Shown one piece after another: positions 25,990-34,342 of a DNA stretch of 47,922 bases (positions are counted from its first letter, which is position 1; each line of letters starts with the position of its first letter). This DNA comes from Deltaproteobacteria bacterium (GTDB taxonomy: Bacteria > Desulfobacterota > Desulfobacteria > Desulfobacterales > Desulfosalsimonadaceae): positions 1 to 47,922 of the forward strand of contig JAADHK010000026.1 of assembly GCA_013151835.1 (NCBI GenBank). The letters run 5' to 3'. Under the pieces are notes generated by a model. It did not search any database and was not told the origin of the DNA. It saw nothing but the letters and a program-made list of their open reading frames with translations. The position numbers and the translations under genes are program-made.

Positions 25990-27738
25990 AACAATAAACA
26001 TATTAATAAACCGTGGATCAAGATCATCCGCAACAACTGCCGAAAGTTCTTCCTCGAGCCTCACAAACATCTGCTCCAGGGATCGGCCCAGGATTTCCGA
26101 GACCCTGTATTCCTCCTGTCCGCTCTTTTGGGCCAGGAACCGCAGGAAATCCGTCTTTATCCCGTCTGAAACCTTTGGTGGGCTGGTATCGGTCCACAGA
26201 GTGACAAAAAAAGCCTTAAATGTATCAAGGTCGATAGTAACCAGCACAGGAGAGAGCCCGGCCCGTGTCCGGGCCCACATGGTAAGCAGGAGATTTTCAT
26301 AGGTCACGAAACGGCCCCTTGGAATTGTTTTTACCTCAACACCTGTTTTTGAAAAAAGGGCGTCAAAGGCCATGGCCGCATCCAGCGCATCCCCTGCCTG
26401 AAAGATATCCTCCAGGGATTCAAATTCACGGTAAAGCCTGCCGGTTTCATAATTATCGAAAAAACGGGGCCGGCTAAGAAGCAGGCCGCCGATGTATCCC
26501 GTAAGCCTTTCCCCCCAGAAGGTCAGCGGCAGGCCGTTTTTCGCAAACCACCCTTCTTTTTTCCAGCTCATGGCCCGGGACTTTAATTCAATTGCTGCGG
26601 CAAAACCGGCCCTGAAAATCCCGGAAAGAGGGTATGAGGAAAGCAGGGCCGCAGCCCGGCCCGGTTCCGGCTTTTCACCCGCCACGCAGGACAGGCCGAT
26701 GCTCAAATATCCGCACACTTTTTCCACGACATGGCGAAGATCGCTACGATCGTTTATGAGGGTCTGGTCCGCCGCTATGATCCGGTTGCACAGGGCCGCG
26801 AATTCGGCCAGGAGTTCATCCGTCGGGCCGCCTTCACCCATGCGCATAATCGCATCGGAAAAAATCGTGCCGGATTTGAGCATGAAAACATGACCCATTG
26901 GAACGGGTGGCGAAAAACCATTATTTTTATTTGGCCCGGCCAGAGACGATCGTCTCTTTTTTACGCCCGAAGGACCCAATGGCGCGTAAACACCCACTGC
27001 CTCATCAAAGGGCAAAAAACCCCTTTCGGCCAGGCGCACGTTTTTAAGCCTGAAGGCATCCTCCTCGCTTTCGGCCGGGATTACTGCCGTTGTTGCAAGG
27101 AGCGTGAACTGGTATCGTTTTATATCTTCATCAACAAGGCACGCAAGAAAGCGGGTTATAAATTCGGCCCGTGCATCAGGCCCGTCATCATCTTCTTCAG
27201 GCGAGCCGGCGCTTGTTTTTTCAGGTATGATCCGCACATAAAACACGCCGTCATTTGTGAAAAAGCCATCCTCCCACTCGGATGGATCTTCGTTTTCCTC
27301 TAATATCCGGACGTCAATGGTCCGGCTGAGATAATATTCCGCAAGTTCGGGTTTTTCATCCCACATCCATTTGGCAAACCGGGCCGGGTCCGCCAGAAAA
27401 AGACGATTCAGCCATTCTGTCATGGCGCTGGTTTTAAACCGATCCTTTTCCCAGACATCCATGTCGAGGAAAAACTCCCATTGTCGGGCCGAAGCCATAC
27501 CCAGGATTTCCAGAGAGTCGTCCGGGCCGATTTCATGGATCAGAAAATAAAAATCCTCGACGGGCATGGAATGGACAAGGGGAGTCGCCATTTTATGATC
27601 TAAAATGGCTTTGATCGCCTTTTCGGGCGGAAGGGACAGGATGCGCATCCTCTCTTTTGCAAGCAGGGCCATCCGTTGCCGGTGGGCATCCAGCGCCCTG
27701 GTTTTTTCTTTATAACTTGCCAGCTTGTTATTATTCAT
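25957..27738 (-). CDS. DUF6178 family protein, C-terminus supplied by a MITE
   Basis: 593 residues. The N-terminal block (SLPPEKAIKAILDHKMATPLVHSMPVEDFYFLIHEIG) and the WEFFLDMDVWEKDR segment match the Desulfobacterota family of unknown function DUF6178. It is soluble and helical. The last residues, DALVKSQTTR, and the TAA stop are encoded inside the right end of R1 copy 3, so the original C-terminus has been replaced or lost. How many native residues were lost cannot be seen. The ATG lies at 27738; a 5'-proximal repeat (R4) stands just beyond. Function unknown; the gene may still be active. Confidence 0.85.
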   Translation of the reverse strand: MNNNKLASYKEKTRALDAHRQRMALLAKERMRILSLPPEKAIKAILDHKMATPLVHSMPVEDFYFLIHEIGPDDSLEILGMASARQWEFFLDMDVWEKDRFKTSAMTEWLNRLFLADPARFAKWMWDEKPELAEYYLSRTIDVRILEENEDPSEWEDGFFTNDGVFYVRIIPEKTSAGSPEEDDDGPDARAEFITRFLACLVDEDIKRYQFTLLATTAVIPAESEEDAFRLKNVRLAERGFLPFDEAVGVYAPLGPSGVKKRRSSLAGPNKNNGFSPPVPMGHVFMLKSGTIFSDAIMRMGEGGPTDELLAEFAALCNRIIAADQTLINDRSDLRHVVEKVCGYLSIGLSCVAGEKPEPGRAAALLSSYPLSGIFRAGFAAAIELKSRAMSWKKEGWFAKNGLPLTFWGERLTGYIGGLLLSRPRFFDNYETGRLYREFESLEDIFQAGDALDAAMAFDALFSKTGVEVKTIPRGRFVTYENLLLTMWARTRAGLSPVLVTIDLDTFKAFFVTLWTDTSPPKVSDGIKTDFLRFLAQKSGQEEYRVSEILGRSLEQMFVRLEEELSAVVADDLDPRFINMFIVDALVKSQTTR

Positions 27739-27778
27739 GAATGTTCCTTGGCGGATGTCTTTATAATCGGCATGGCGT

Positions 27779-27942
27779 TAAGAGCCCACGCAAAAATAAC
27801 TTCATATTTTAAGCGCCGATGCATCCCGCCTGGCTGCGTTGCGAAAGCTCGGAATATTCCCGATATTCCTGCACTTTCGCGCCTTGCCAACCGGGCGCCT
27901 CAACACCAAAAATCTATGGACTTATTCCTGCGCGAGCCCTTA
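27779..27942. repeat. Palindromic element, family R4 (164 bp)
   Basis: Terminal repeats are imperfect: TAAGAGCCCACGCAAAAATAA left, and the complement of TAAGGGCTCGCGCAGGAATAA at the right. The interior has the same plan as R1 and R2, GCGAAAGCTCGGAATATTCC...CACTTTCGC then GCGCCTTG. No flanking duplication was recognised. It fills the gap between the DUF6178 start and the toxin-antitoxin promoter. Confidence 0.7.
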
Positions 27943-28010
27943 GCCTCCAAAAAGTTTTCCTGCTTTTATAAAAAAGTGTAACGAATAGGGCAGTCGGTGT
28001 CAATTATATC

Positions 28011-28054
28011 TTGACTTTCATTCCACCGCACCTATAATAGGGCCCTAATATAGG
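28011..28054 (+). promoter_or_regulatory. Promoter and operator of the MazEF-like operon
   Basis: TTGACT (28011-28016), a 16-bp spacer and a consensus TATAAT (28033-28038). The -10 lies in the first half of an inverted repeat, CCTATAATAGG (28031-28041) and CCTAATATAGG (28044-28054), one mismatch between halves. Autorepression by the antitoxin would then block the promoter, as is usual for toxin-antitoxin operons. Confidence 0.75.
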
Positions 28055-28085
28055 GGACAATATTTGGCGCCAGAAAGGAGGCGGT

Positions 28086-28319
28086 ATGCAACAGGCAAAA
28101 TTCAGTATTGAAGAGGCGCAGGCAAAATTTATTGGCAATTTTAAATCTTATGGATTTAAAGATAAAAGCGCCCTGATACGGACGGCTATTGATCATTTTA
28201 AAAATAAGCTTGAACTTGAAAATTTAAGAAAATCAGCGGAATTATATTCTGAAATTTATTTTGAAAACGACAATCTGAAAGAATTGACTGAAACGGCTAT
28301 AACCGGATGGCCTGAATGA
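28086..28319 (+). CDS. Antitoxin, RHH-like, of a MazEF-type module
   Basis: 77 residues, rich in charged residues. The first ~50 have the strand-helix-helix arrangement of a ribbon-helix-helix dimeriser (KFSIEEAQ...SALIRTAIDHFKNKLE), and the acidic C-terminal tail (YFENDNLKELTETAITGW) would bind the toxin. AAGGAGG precedes the ATG by a few bases. It overlaps the toxin gene by 4 bp (ATGA). It has more A/T-rich codons than its neighbours, suggesting separate acquisition. Confidence 0.8.
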   Translation: MQQAKFSIEEAQAKFIGNFKSYGFKDKSALIRTAIDHFKNKLELENLRKSAELYSEIYFENDNLKELTETAITGWPE

Positions 28320-28675
28320 CAATATTAAAAAGAGGCATGATTATTGATGTAAATCTTGACCCGACCCAGGGTTCCGAAACGGGAAAAATCAGACCATGCG
28401 TAATTGTAACCAATGATGTTTATAACGAAAGAGTACCTGTTATTCAAGTTGTTCCAATTACAGAATGGAGTGCAAAAAAAGTTCAAATAAAAACCAATAT
28501 TGAGCTTAATCCTTCGCGGGAAAATGGCCTGTCAAAAAGATCCGTGGCGGATTGTCTGCAAACACGCCCTGTCGATCATCGTCACAGGCTGGTAAAAATC
28601 CGTGGAAAATTGTCACATTCTAAAATAGATGAGATAAATCAGGCGTTATTAATTGTTTTCGAACTCGCATTGTAG
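28316..28675 (+). CDS. MazF/PemK-type endoribonuclease toxin
   Basis: 119 residues of the PemK/MazF family, mRNA interferases. RGMIIDVNLDPTQGSETGKIRPCVIVTND contains the catalytic arginine and the RPCVIV strand. VPITEW and LSKRSVADCLQTRPVDHRHRLVKIRGKLS complete the fold, with the conserved threonine/serine in the QTRPVD loop. It follows the antitoxin with a 4-bp overlap. Typically it cleaves RNA at short sites when the antitoxin is degraded. The composition is A/T-rich, like the antitoxin. Confidence 0.92.
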   Translation: MTILKRGMIIDVNLDPTQGSETGKIRPCVIVTNDVYNERVPVIQVVPITEWSAKKVQIKTNIELNPSRENGLSKRSVADCLQTRPVDHRHRLVKIRGKLSHSKIDEINQALLIVFELAL

Positions 28676-28694
28676 CTCCCCCCATCCGAGCCCG

Positions 28695-29358
28695 TCAAAT
28701 TTTACACGAAATTTTTTCAAAAACCGGCATCTGCTGGGAAATCCAGGCAAGCACCTTGTCAAATTCGTCTTTTACCTCGGCAAGTGCCCGACCCCTGTGA
28801 CTTACCCGATTTTTTTCCTCTTGGCTCAGCTCGGCGAATGTCTTTTTAAATTCAGGATAATAGAATACAGGATCATAGCCGAACCCGTTATATCCCGACG
28901 GAGCATCCGCAATCACGCCCTCACACCTTCCCGTATAAGTCAGTGCCGCGCCGGTGGGCACCGCGATTGAAATCACGCATTCAAAGGCCGCCGCGCGATT
29001 TTCCTTTCCAAAAAGTGCTTTGAGCAGCTTTTCACAACGATCTTCATCTGTGATGCCAGTGCCGCCGTATCTTGCCGAATAAACTCCGGGAGCACCCCCA
29101 AGCGCATCCACGCAAAGTCCGGAATCATCCGCAAGGGCGGGCATGCCCAGTATTCTGGCCGTAAAAGCCGCCTTTTTATAGGCATTGTCATCAAAGGTAA
29201 GGCCGTCTTCCACCACATCCGGTATGGGAGGAAAATCGGCAAGGCTTTTGATGGCAACCGGAAAACCCTTCAGCAGGGAAACCCTTCAGCAGGGGCCGGA
29301 TTTCCCTTATTTTGTTTGTATTTTTTGTGGCAAGCACAATGGTTGTTTGCTGGTCCAT
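28695..29358 (-). pseudogene. rdgB: RdgB/HAM1 dITP/XTP pyrophosphatase, frameshifted by a 16-bp tandem duplication
   Basis: The N-terminal frame (from ATG 29358, MDQQTTIVLATKNTNKIREIRPLLKGF) and the downstream frame (VVEDGLTFDDNAYKKAAFTARI ... SHRGRALAEV) are two halves of one HAM1 protein, which hydrolyses non-canonical purine nucleotides. They do not join because AAACCCTTCAGCAGGG occurs twice in a row at 29263-29294. Removing one copy restores one frame, reading ...LLKGFPVAIKSL...PPIPDVVEDG, with all family motifs (TKNxxK, DDSGL, SHRGRAL). The rest looks intact, so the defect is recent, reversible, or a sequencing error. Confidence 0.9.
29263..29294. repeat. Perfect 16-bp tandem duplication inside rdgB
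   Basis: AAACCCTTCAGCAGGG at 29263-29278 is repeated at 29279-29294. 16 is not a multiple of three, so it shifts the frame. Confidence 0.95.
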
Positions 29359-29533
29359 AAATTTTTCGTCCTTTTCCATAAATGTTTGCATAGTCTAATC
29401 ATGCAATGACCGATTGTAAATATTTTTCGTAAAATCCGGGGGACCGATCCGCCCGGAAGGCAAAAAAACCTTTACACCGGGCCGGATGCCGTTATATTAA
29501 GCCGTTACATACGGACGGCAGGCATAGTTATTT

Positions 29534-29564
29534 GTCGGATTACGCTTCGCTAATCCGACCTACG
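29534..29564. repeat. Hairpin repeat (TCGGATTA type), half copy
   Basis: GTCGGATTA and TAATCCGAC pair around CGCTTCGC, identical to the right half of the element at 1352-1455. It lies in the 29401-29746 gap with repeat R2c. Confidence 0.75.
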
Positions 29565-29607
29565 ACTACTACGAGTCCGACCTGAAACCACCAAAAAACT
29601 GTGACCA

Positions 29608-29732
29608 ACGGCTTCGTAAAAAGTGCCGTATGCAAGGCGCGCGCGCCGGGAAAGGCGGAGGCGTACATTTTGTACGTTGAGCACTTTCACGGCGAAGCGC
29701 AACGCCGCAGACGGCACTTTTTACGGAGTCGT
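29608..29732 (-). repeat. Palindromic element, family R2, copy c
   Basis: Reverse orientation relative to copies a and b. Ends are ACGGCTTCGTAAAAAGTGCCGT and its inverted counterpart (with mismatches). It lies about 15 bp before the iorA ATG, so it fills the leader of that gene. Confidence 0.8.
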
Positions 29733-29746
29733 CAAAGGATGACACC

Positions 29747-31609
29747 ATGCATAAACTCCTTATGGACTCACCGGGCGAAAAAATGCTCCTTCTGGGAAAC
29801 GAGGCCATTGCCCGAGGCGCGATTGAAGCGGGCATGGCCTTTGCCACCACCTACCCGGGAACCCCTTCTTCGGCTTCTTCGGAAATATCAGCCAATTTCT
29901 TTACGATGGCGTCCGAAAGCCCGCTTTATTTCGAGTACTCCACAAACGAAAAGGTGGCCCTGGAGGTAGCTGCAGCCGCCGCCAACTCAGGCCTTCGGAC
30001 CATGTGCGTGATGAAGCACGTGGGCGTAAACGTCGCTGCGGACGCCCTTATGACTTTAGCCTATGTGGGTGTCACCGGCGGGCTTGTCATCCTCACTGCG
30101 GATGATCCATACATGTTTTCCAGCCAGAACGAGCAGGACAACCGGTATTACGGCAAACTGTCCGGCCTGCCCATTGTGGAGCCGGTCTTCGTGGACGAGG
30201 CCCGGCAGATGATGGGCTATGCCTTTGACCTGTCCGAAAAGCTGGGCGAGCCGGTACTCTTCAGGACGACGACCCGACTGAATCATTCAACCGGCCCCGT
30301 GACATTCGGTGCGATCAGGAAACCCGTGACAAAAGGCGAGTTTAAAAAAGACCCTTTCAGCAAGGTCACGGTTCCGGCTGTTTCGAGAAAACTCCATGTA
30401 CGCCTGGTTGAAAATATCGAACGTGCCGAAAGACTTTCATGTGAATCGCCCTACAACACCATAACCGGTGACGGACCATGGGGAATCGTTGCCAACGGCG
30501 TGAGCGTGAACTACGTGGCGGACGCCGTGTCCGACCTCTCGATAACCGACCGGGTGCGCGTTTTGCGCGTGGGATTTTCACATCCCATGCCCGAAAGTCT
30601 TATCCTGAAATTTTTAGACGGGTGTGAAAAGGTGTTGATTGTCGAGGAGGGGGAGCCGTTCATGGAGGAGGCCATCCGGGCAATCGCCCAGTCGGCCGGA
30701 ATCACCGTGTCGATACAGGGCAAAGCAAAAAACCTCTTTTCCCGGCTCTTCGAATACGATCCCGGACTCGTGCGGGCAAAAATCGCGGCATATTTCTGCG
30801 TCCCCTATGATGCGCCCGTGAAAATCGACCTTTCGGATATCCCCCAAATTCCGCAGCGTCCGCCCAACCTCTGCGCGGGATGCTCCCACAGGGCTGTATT
30901 CTACGAGGTGAACCAGGCGACAGCCGGGATGGAAACCATCAAACCAACCGATATCGGCTGCTATACCCTCGGATTCCTTCCCCCGCTTTCATCGGGTGAT
31001 TTTCTGATCTGCATGGGCTCTTCCGTGGGCACTTCATCCGGTTTTTCCCAGGCATGCGACCAGAAGGTCATTTCCTTTATCGGTGATTCAACCTTTTTCC
31101 ATTCCGGCATCCCCGGGCTCATAAATGCGGTATTCAACAACCATGACTTCACGCTCGTTATCCTGGATAACCAGACAACCGCCATGACCGGCCATCAGCC
31201 ACACCCGGGCGTTGATATGATGGCCATGAACCACGAAGGCTACGGCCGGGTCTCCATAGAATCCGTGGTCAGGGGCATCGGCGTTCCCCATGTGAGCGTC
31301 ATCAAGCCGTATAACGTTAAAAAAAGCATAGCGGCCATCCGCGAGGCCGTTGCCCACAAGGGAGTTTCAGTGGTCATAGCCAGGCAGGAGTGCGTGCTTC
31401 TGGCAAAGAGCTTGAAAAAACTTAAAGGCAAACCTTTTTACGTAAGCGACAAATGCAAAAATCATAAAAACTGCATAAACGACCTGGCATGTCCCGCCTT
31501 CTATCTTGACGGCGGCCGGGTTAAAATCGATCCAAACCAGTGCACCGGCTGCTCGGTGTGTACGCAGATCTGCCCGGAACATGCCATTTTGCCGGTAAAA
31601 GGAAAATAA
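29747..31609 (+). CDS. iorA: Indolepyruvate:ferredoxin oxidoreductase, alpha subunit
   Basis: 620 residues, full family length. It oxidises aryl-pyruvates (from Trp, Phe, Tyr) with CoA to aryl-acetyl-CoA, using ThDP and ferredoxin. The N-terminal Pyr domain begins LLLGNEAIARGAIEAGMAFATTYPGTPSS. The ThDP domain carries CAGCSHR and GDSTFFHSGIPGL...LDNQTTAMTG. The C-terminal ferredoxin domain shows a CxxCxxxCP set around NQCTGCSVCTQICPEHA and a further cluster at KCKNHKNCINDLACP. It lies 2 bp before iorB in one operon. The R2c repeat sits before it. Confidence 0.95.
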   Translation: MHKLLMDSPGEKMLLLGNEAIARGAIEAGMAFATTYPGTPSSASSEISANFFTMASESPLYFEYSTNEKVALEVAAAAANSGLRTMCVMKHVGVNVAADALMTLAYVGVTGGLVILTADDPYMFSSQNEQDNRYYGKLSGLPIVEPVFVDEARQMMGYAFDLSEKLGEPVLFRTTTRLNHSTGPVTFGAIRKPVTKGEFKKDPFSKVTVPAVSRKLHVRLVENIERAERLSCESPYNTITGDGPWGIVANGVSVNYVADAVSDLSITDRVRVLRVGFSHPMPESLILKFLDGCEKVLIVEEGEPFMEEAIRAIAQSAGITVSIQGKAKNLFSRLFEYDPGLVRAKIAAYFCVPYDAPVKIDLSDIPQIPQRPPNLCAGCSHRAVFYEVNQATAGMETIKPTDIGCYTLGFLPPLSSGDFLICMGSSVGTSSGFSQACDQKVISFIGDSTFFHSGIPGLINAVFNNHDFTLVILDNQTTAMTGHQPHPGVDMMAMNHEGYGRVSIESVVRGIGVPHVSVIKPYNVKKSIAAIREAVAHKGVSVVIARQECVLLAKSLKKLKGKPFYVSDKCKNHKNCINDLACPAFYLDGGRVKIDPNQCTGCSVCTQICPEHAILPVKGK

Positions 31610-31611
31610 AT

Positions 31612-32199
31612 ATGGACGTAACACGTTTGATAATAGTCGCGGTGGGAGGACAGGGAAACCTGCTCGCATCAAAAGTCCTGGGCGAGGCATCCCTTTGCTC
31701 GGGCATCCCGGTGCGCATGAGCGAAATTCACGGAATGGCCCAGAGGGGCGGAGTGGTGGAATCGGCCCTTGTGTTCGGTGACGCGGAAAGCACCATAATT
31801 TCGGATGGAGAAGCCGATATCCTGCTTGGATTCGAGCCGGCGGAGACGCTCAGGGCGTTGAAACGCTGCAATCCGAAAACAGTTGTTATCACTAACACCG
31901 CGCCCCTGCCCCCGTTTACCGTGGCAATCGGCAAGGGAATCTATCCGGAAATCGAAACCATATGTAAACTCCTCCGGGAAAGGACCGCCTCGCTTATAGA
32001 CATCGACGCTGCGGCCCTCGCAAAGGAGGCGGGAAATGTTCTTGCGGTAAACATGGTATTGCTCGGGGCATTGACGGCTACCGGCATCCTCCCTGTAACT
32101 CCTGAAAGCATTGAATCCGCCATAGAAAAGATAACAAGAAGCGCATTTATTGAGACAAACATCAAGGCGTTTGAAATGGGAAGAAAGGTTGCCGGTTGA
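31612..32199 (+). CDS. iorB: Indolepyruvate:ferredoxin oxidoreductase, beta subunit
   Basis: 195 residues from the ATG at 31612. A longer frame from 31540 would overlap iorA and has no reason to be used. It is the gamma-type domain of pyruvate:ferredoxin oxidoreductases: VGGQGNLLASKVLGEA at 12-27, EIHGMAQRGGVVESALVFG, and NMVLLGALTATG. It pairs with IorA, whose stop codon is 2 bp upstream. The end of the gene lies in a hairpin shared with the convergent decarboxylase gene. Confidence 0.95.
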   Translation: MDVTRLIIVAVGGQGNLLASKVLGEASLCSGIPVRMSEIHGMAQRGGVVESALVFGDAESTIISDGEADILLGFEPAETLRALKRCNPKTVVITNTAPLPPFTVAIGKGIYPEIETICKLLRERTASLIDIDAAALAKEAGNVLAVNMVLLGALTATGILPVTPESIESAIEKITRSAFIETNIKAFEMGRKVAG

Positions 32200-32239
32200 C
32201 GGTTATCGGTTCACGGTTAAAGACCGCAAACCGGCAACC
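32187..32239. terminator. Inverted repeat between convergent iorB and panP
   Basis: GGTTGCCGGTT (32187-32197) and AACCGGCAACC (32229-32239) are perfect 11-bp arms around ~31 bp. The arms lie on the two stop-codon regions, and CTTTTT follows the right arm. Within the loop are tandem 7-mers (GGTTGAC, GGTTATC, GGTTCAC). It could terminate transcription from both sides. Confidence 0.55.
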
Positions 32240-33881
32240 GCTTTTTCGCAATCTCTTCCTGCTCGTCTAAAATGTCGCCAAGTATTGAAATCGTGGTCAT
32301 GGGATTCATGATGACGCAGCGCAGCACGACAATATCGTCTTCGTGGCCGTGATCCGCGCGTAAAGTAGTCCTTGAGACAAAGCTTTTCCCCGCCTCCCGC
32401 TGAAGCCTCTGCAGGTTGAGGTTTGCCCCATTGATCCGTTTGTTTATTTTCTTCCGCTCGTCCGATGATGCAGCGGCAAGCTGTTTTTGTAAATGCTCCG
32501 GGCAGTAACGGTAGGTCAGGATATTTAAAACCGGGCGTGTCACGAGCTGAAAATCAGGCCTTTTTTCGATCTCAGCCGCAAAAAGGGCCGCCGTTTCTAT
32601 CCCGTGGTCGATGAGCAGGGAATATCCCTTTTTCCCCATTATTTTCAATGCGCCATCTAAAATCAGGGAATTGGCTTCCCGTGAGCCGGACAGACTCTTT
32701 ATGCCAAGGTCCACCGACCCGCGCCGGTTAACATAATGGGAGTAATAGGCGATCACATCCAGATGGCGGGGATCGTTAAAATATACCATGCCACAGCTCA
32801 TGGGCATGTAAAACTGCTTGTGACCGTCAATGGTCACGGAATCGGCGTTTTCTATTCCTGAAAGGAGATGCCGGTTCTTGGCGGAAAGCAGTGTCGGCCC
32901 TCCCCAAGCGGCGTCCACATGGAAATGAATTCCGTAAGTCTTGCATATATCTGCCATTTCAGCCAGGGGATCGACAGTGCCGGTCTCTGTTGCACCGGCA
33001 ATCCCCACAACCGCCATGATGTGTATTTTCGGGCTCTTTTCCCGTATCCCGGAAATCGCCTTTTTCAGGGCTGTTATGTCGATACGAAAATCTGCGTCCG
33101 TATCAATCGGGACCACCGCGTTGTTCCCCAGACCGAGAATTCCCGCAGCTTTTTTCAGGGAATAATGACCCAGCCGCGACACCAGGATCACGCATTGATC
33201 GATGTCATGGGCGCGAAACGCCGCAGAAAGCCCGTCCGCCTCGATGCCGACAAATTCGGCTTTCGGAGGAAATGCGGAGTTTCGAGCAACCCAGAGGGCC
33301 GTAAGATTGGCCGTTGTCCCGCCCTCGGTGAACACCCCGAGCGAGGAATCCGTGTTCTGGACATGCTCCAGGTAAAACGCATCGCTTTTGGCGTAGACCA
33401 TGCGATGGATCTTTGCGATAACCTGCTTTTCAAGGATCGACACGACCTTGGAGGTCTCAAGCTTTACAACATTCTGATTCAGGGCCGAGACAATGGTCTT
33501 TAGATGAACCATGAAAAAAGGGATGGCGGATGTCATGTGGCCCACGAAATAGGGTGACGCCACATTGACGGCATGGGGGGCGAGATCGTTGATAAGGCAT
33601 GTGATAACATCCGAAAGCTTTGTTACCGGCTCATCGTTTATGACCGTGCCGGCAAACCGCGAGGCAAGATCCTTTAAACTTGCCGATTCGGTGATGCCCA
33701 CATGTTTTTTAAGAAAATCATTGAGCCCGAAAAGAATCTGCTCCATGTACTTGATGAGCGTCTCGCGACAGGCATCTTCCTCGGGCCTGATAAAGACCTT
33801 AAACAGTCTCTCCCAATCCGCCACCAGGTCTTTTTTGCCGTGATGTAAAGTACCGGAAGTTGCTTTTGGACTGCTTTTCAT
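32217..33881 (-). CDS. panP: PLP-dependent decarboxylase, group II (PanP-like aspartate 1-decarboxylase or glutamate/tyrosine type)
   Basis: 554 residues, the length of the PanP (putative PLP-dependent aspartate decarboxylase) group. The Schiff-base lysine is in DGHKQFYMPMSCG, the cofactor aspartate is in HVDAAWGGP, and the EGGTTANLTAL loop is present. A PanP-type enzyme would make beta-alanine for coenzyme A, and no panD is visible here. Related group II enzymes also decarboxylate glutamate, tyrosine or diaminobutyrate, so the substrate is uncertain. It is convergent with iorB. The first ~20 residues are basic and may be a non-conserved lead. Confidence 0.75.
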   Translation of the reverse strand: MKSSPKATSGTLHHGKKDLVADWERLFKVFIRPEEDACRETLIKYMEQILFGLNDFLKKHVGITESASLKDLASRFAGTVINDEPVTKLSDVITCLINDLAPHAVNVASPYFVGHMTSAIPFFMVHLKTIVSALNQNVVKLETSKVVSILEKQVIAKIHRMVYAKSDAFYLEHVQNTDSSLGVFTEGGTTANLTALWVARNSAFPPKAEFVGIEADGLSAAFRAHDIDQCVILVSRLGHYSLKKAAGILGLGNNAVVPIDTDADFRIDITALKKAISGIREKSPKIHIMAVVGIAGATETGTVDPLAEMADICKTYGIHFHVDAAWGGPTLLSAKNRHLLSGIENADSVTIDGHKQFYMPMSCGMVYFNDPRHLDVIAYYSHYVNRRGSVDLGIKSLSGSREANSLILDGALKIMGKKGYSLLIDHGIETAALFAAEIEKRPDFQLVTRPVLNILTYRYCPEHLQKQLAAASSDERKKINKRINGANLNLQRLQREAGKSFVSRTTLRADHGHEDDIVVLRCVIMNPMTTISILGDILDEQEEIAKKRLPVCGL

Positions 33882-34022
33882 TTATTGTGATTCCGTATAT
33901 TGGGCATGGCCCGGTTTGTTTTCATGGATGTTATCGCCGCATACTTGCGCGACATTTAAATGAATCATAACGGTGAAACTTAAACGGATTAAAGGGCAGG
34001 GTCAACCTCTATTTATCCCCAT

Positions 34023-34335
34023 CAGCAATTCTAATTATGATGGCGTCGTAAAAAGTCCCATCTACTGCGTTGTAGCGGGTCGCGAAATGCTCGGAATACT
34101 ATATGTATGCCTCCGCTTTCGCCACTACGCCTTGTATATGGAACTTTCTACTTAGCCATCTTAACCGGGTTGCCTGACTTTTTACGAGATCATCAATTAT
34201 GGATTTAACAAAACTAATGTTGCCATGCACAGATCACGTAACGACGGCCTGCGGCCGCCATTTCCCAATAAATGGAAGGCTGAAGCCATCCGCTACATGG
34301 CCGTACCGCAGTTCTTTCCATAATTAGAATTGCTG
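34023..34335. mobile_element. MITE with 19-bp inverted ends, itself interrupted by R1 copy 4
   Basis: Outer arms CAGCAATTCTAATTATG (34023-34039) and its reverse complement (34319-34335) match exactly. Removing R1 copy 4 and one AATTAT extends the arm to 19 bp, CAGCAATTCTAATTATGGA. A perfect 9-bp duplication TATCCCCAT flanks it (34014-34022 and 34336-34344). The undisturbed element would be about 151 bp. It contains a CCATTT/AAATGG hairpin and a 39-bp segment recurring at 45032-45070. The right duplication supplies AT of the AddB-like ATG. Confidence 0.88.
34039..34194 (+). mobile_element. MITE family R1, copy 4 (156 bp), nested
   Basis: Ends as in the other copies; perfect 6-bp duplication AATTAT (34033-34038 and 34195-34200). 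It lies inside the terminal arm of the larger 34023-34335 element. Confidence 0.9.
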
Positions 34336-34342
34336 TATCCCC

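Noticed and set aside
33973-34155. Small frame beginning MKLKRIKGQG across R1 copy 4
   Set aside because: Most of it is MITE sequence; only the first part may be an ancestral lead of the AddB-like gene.
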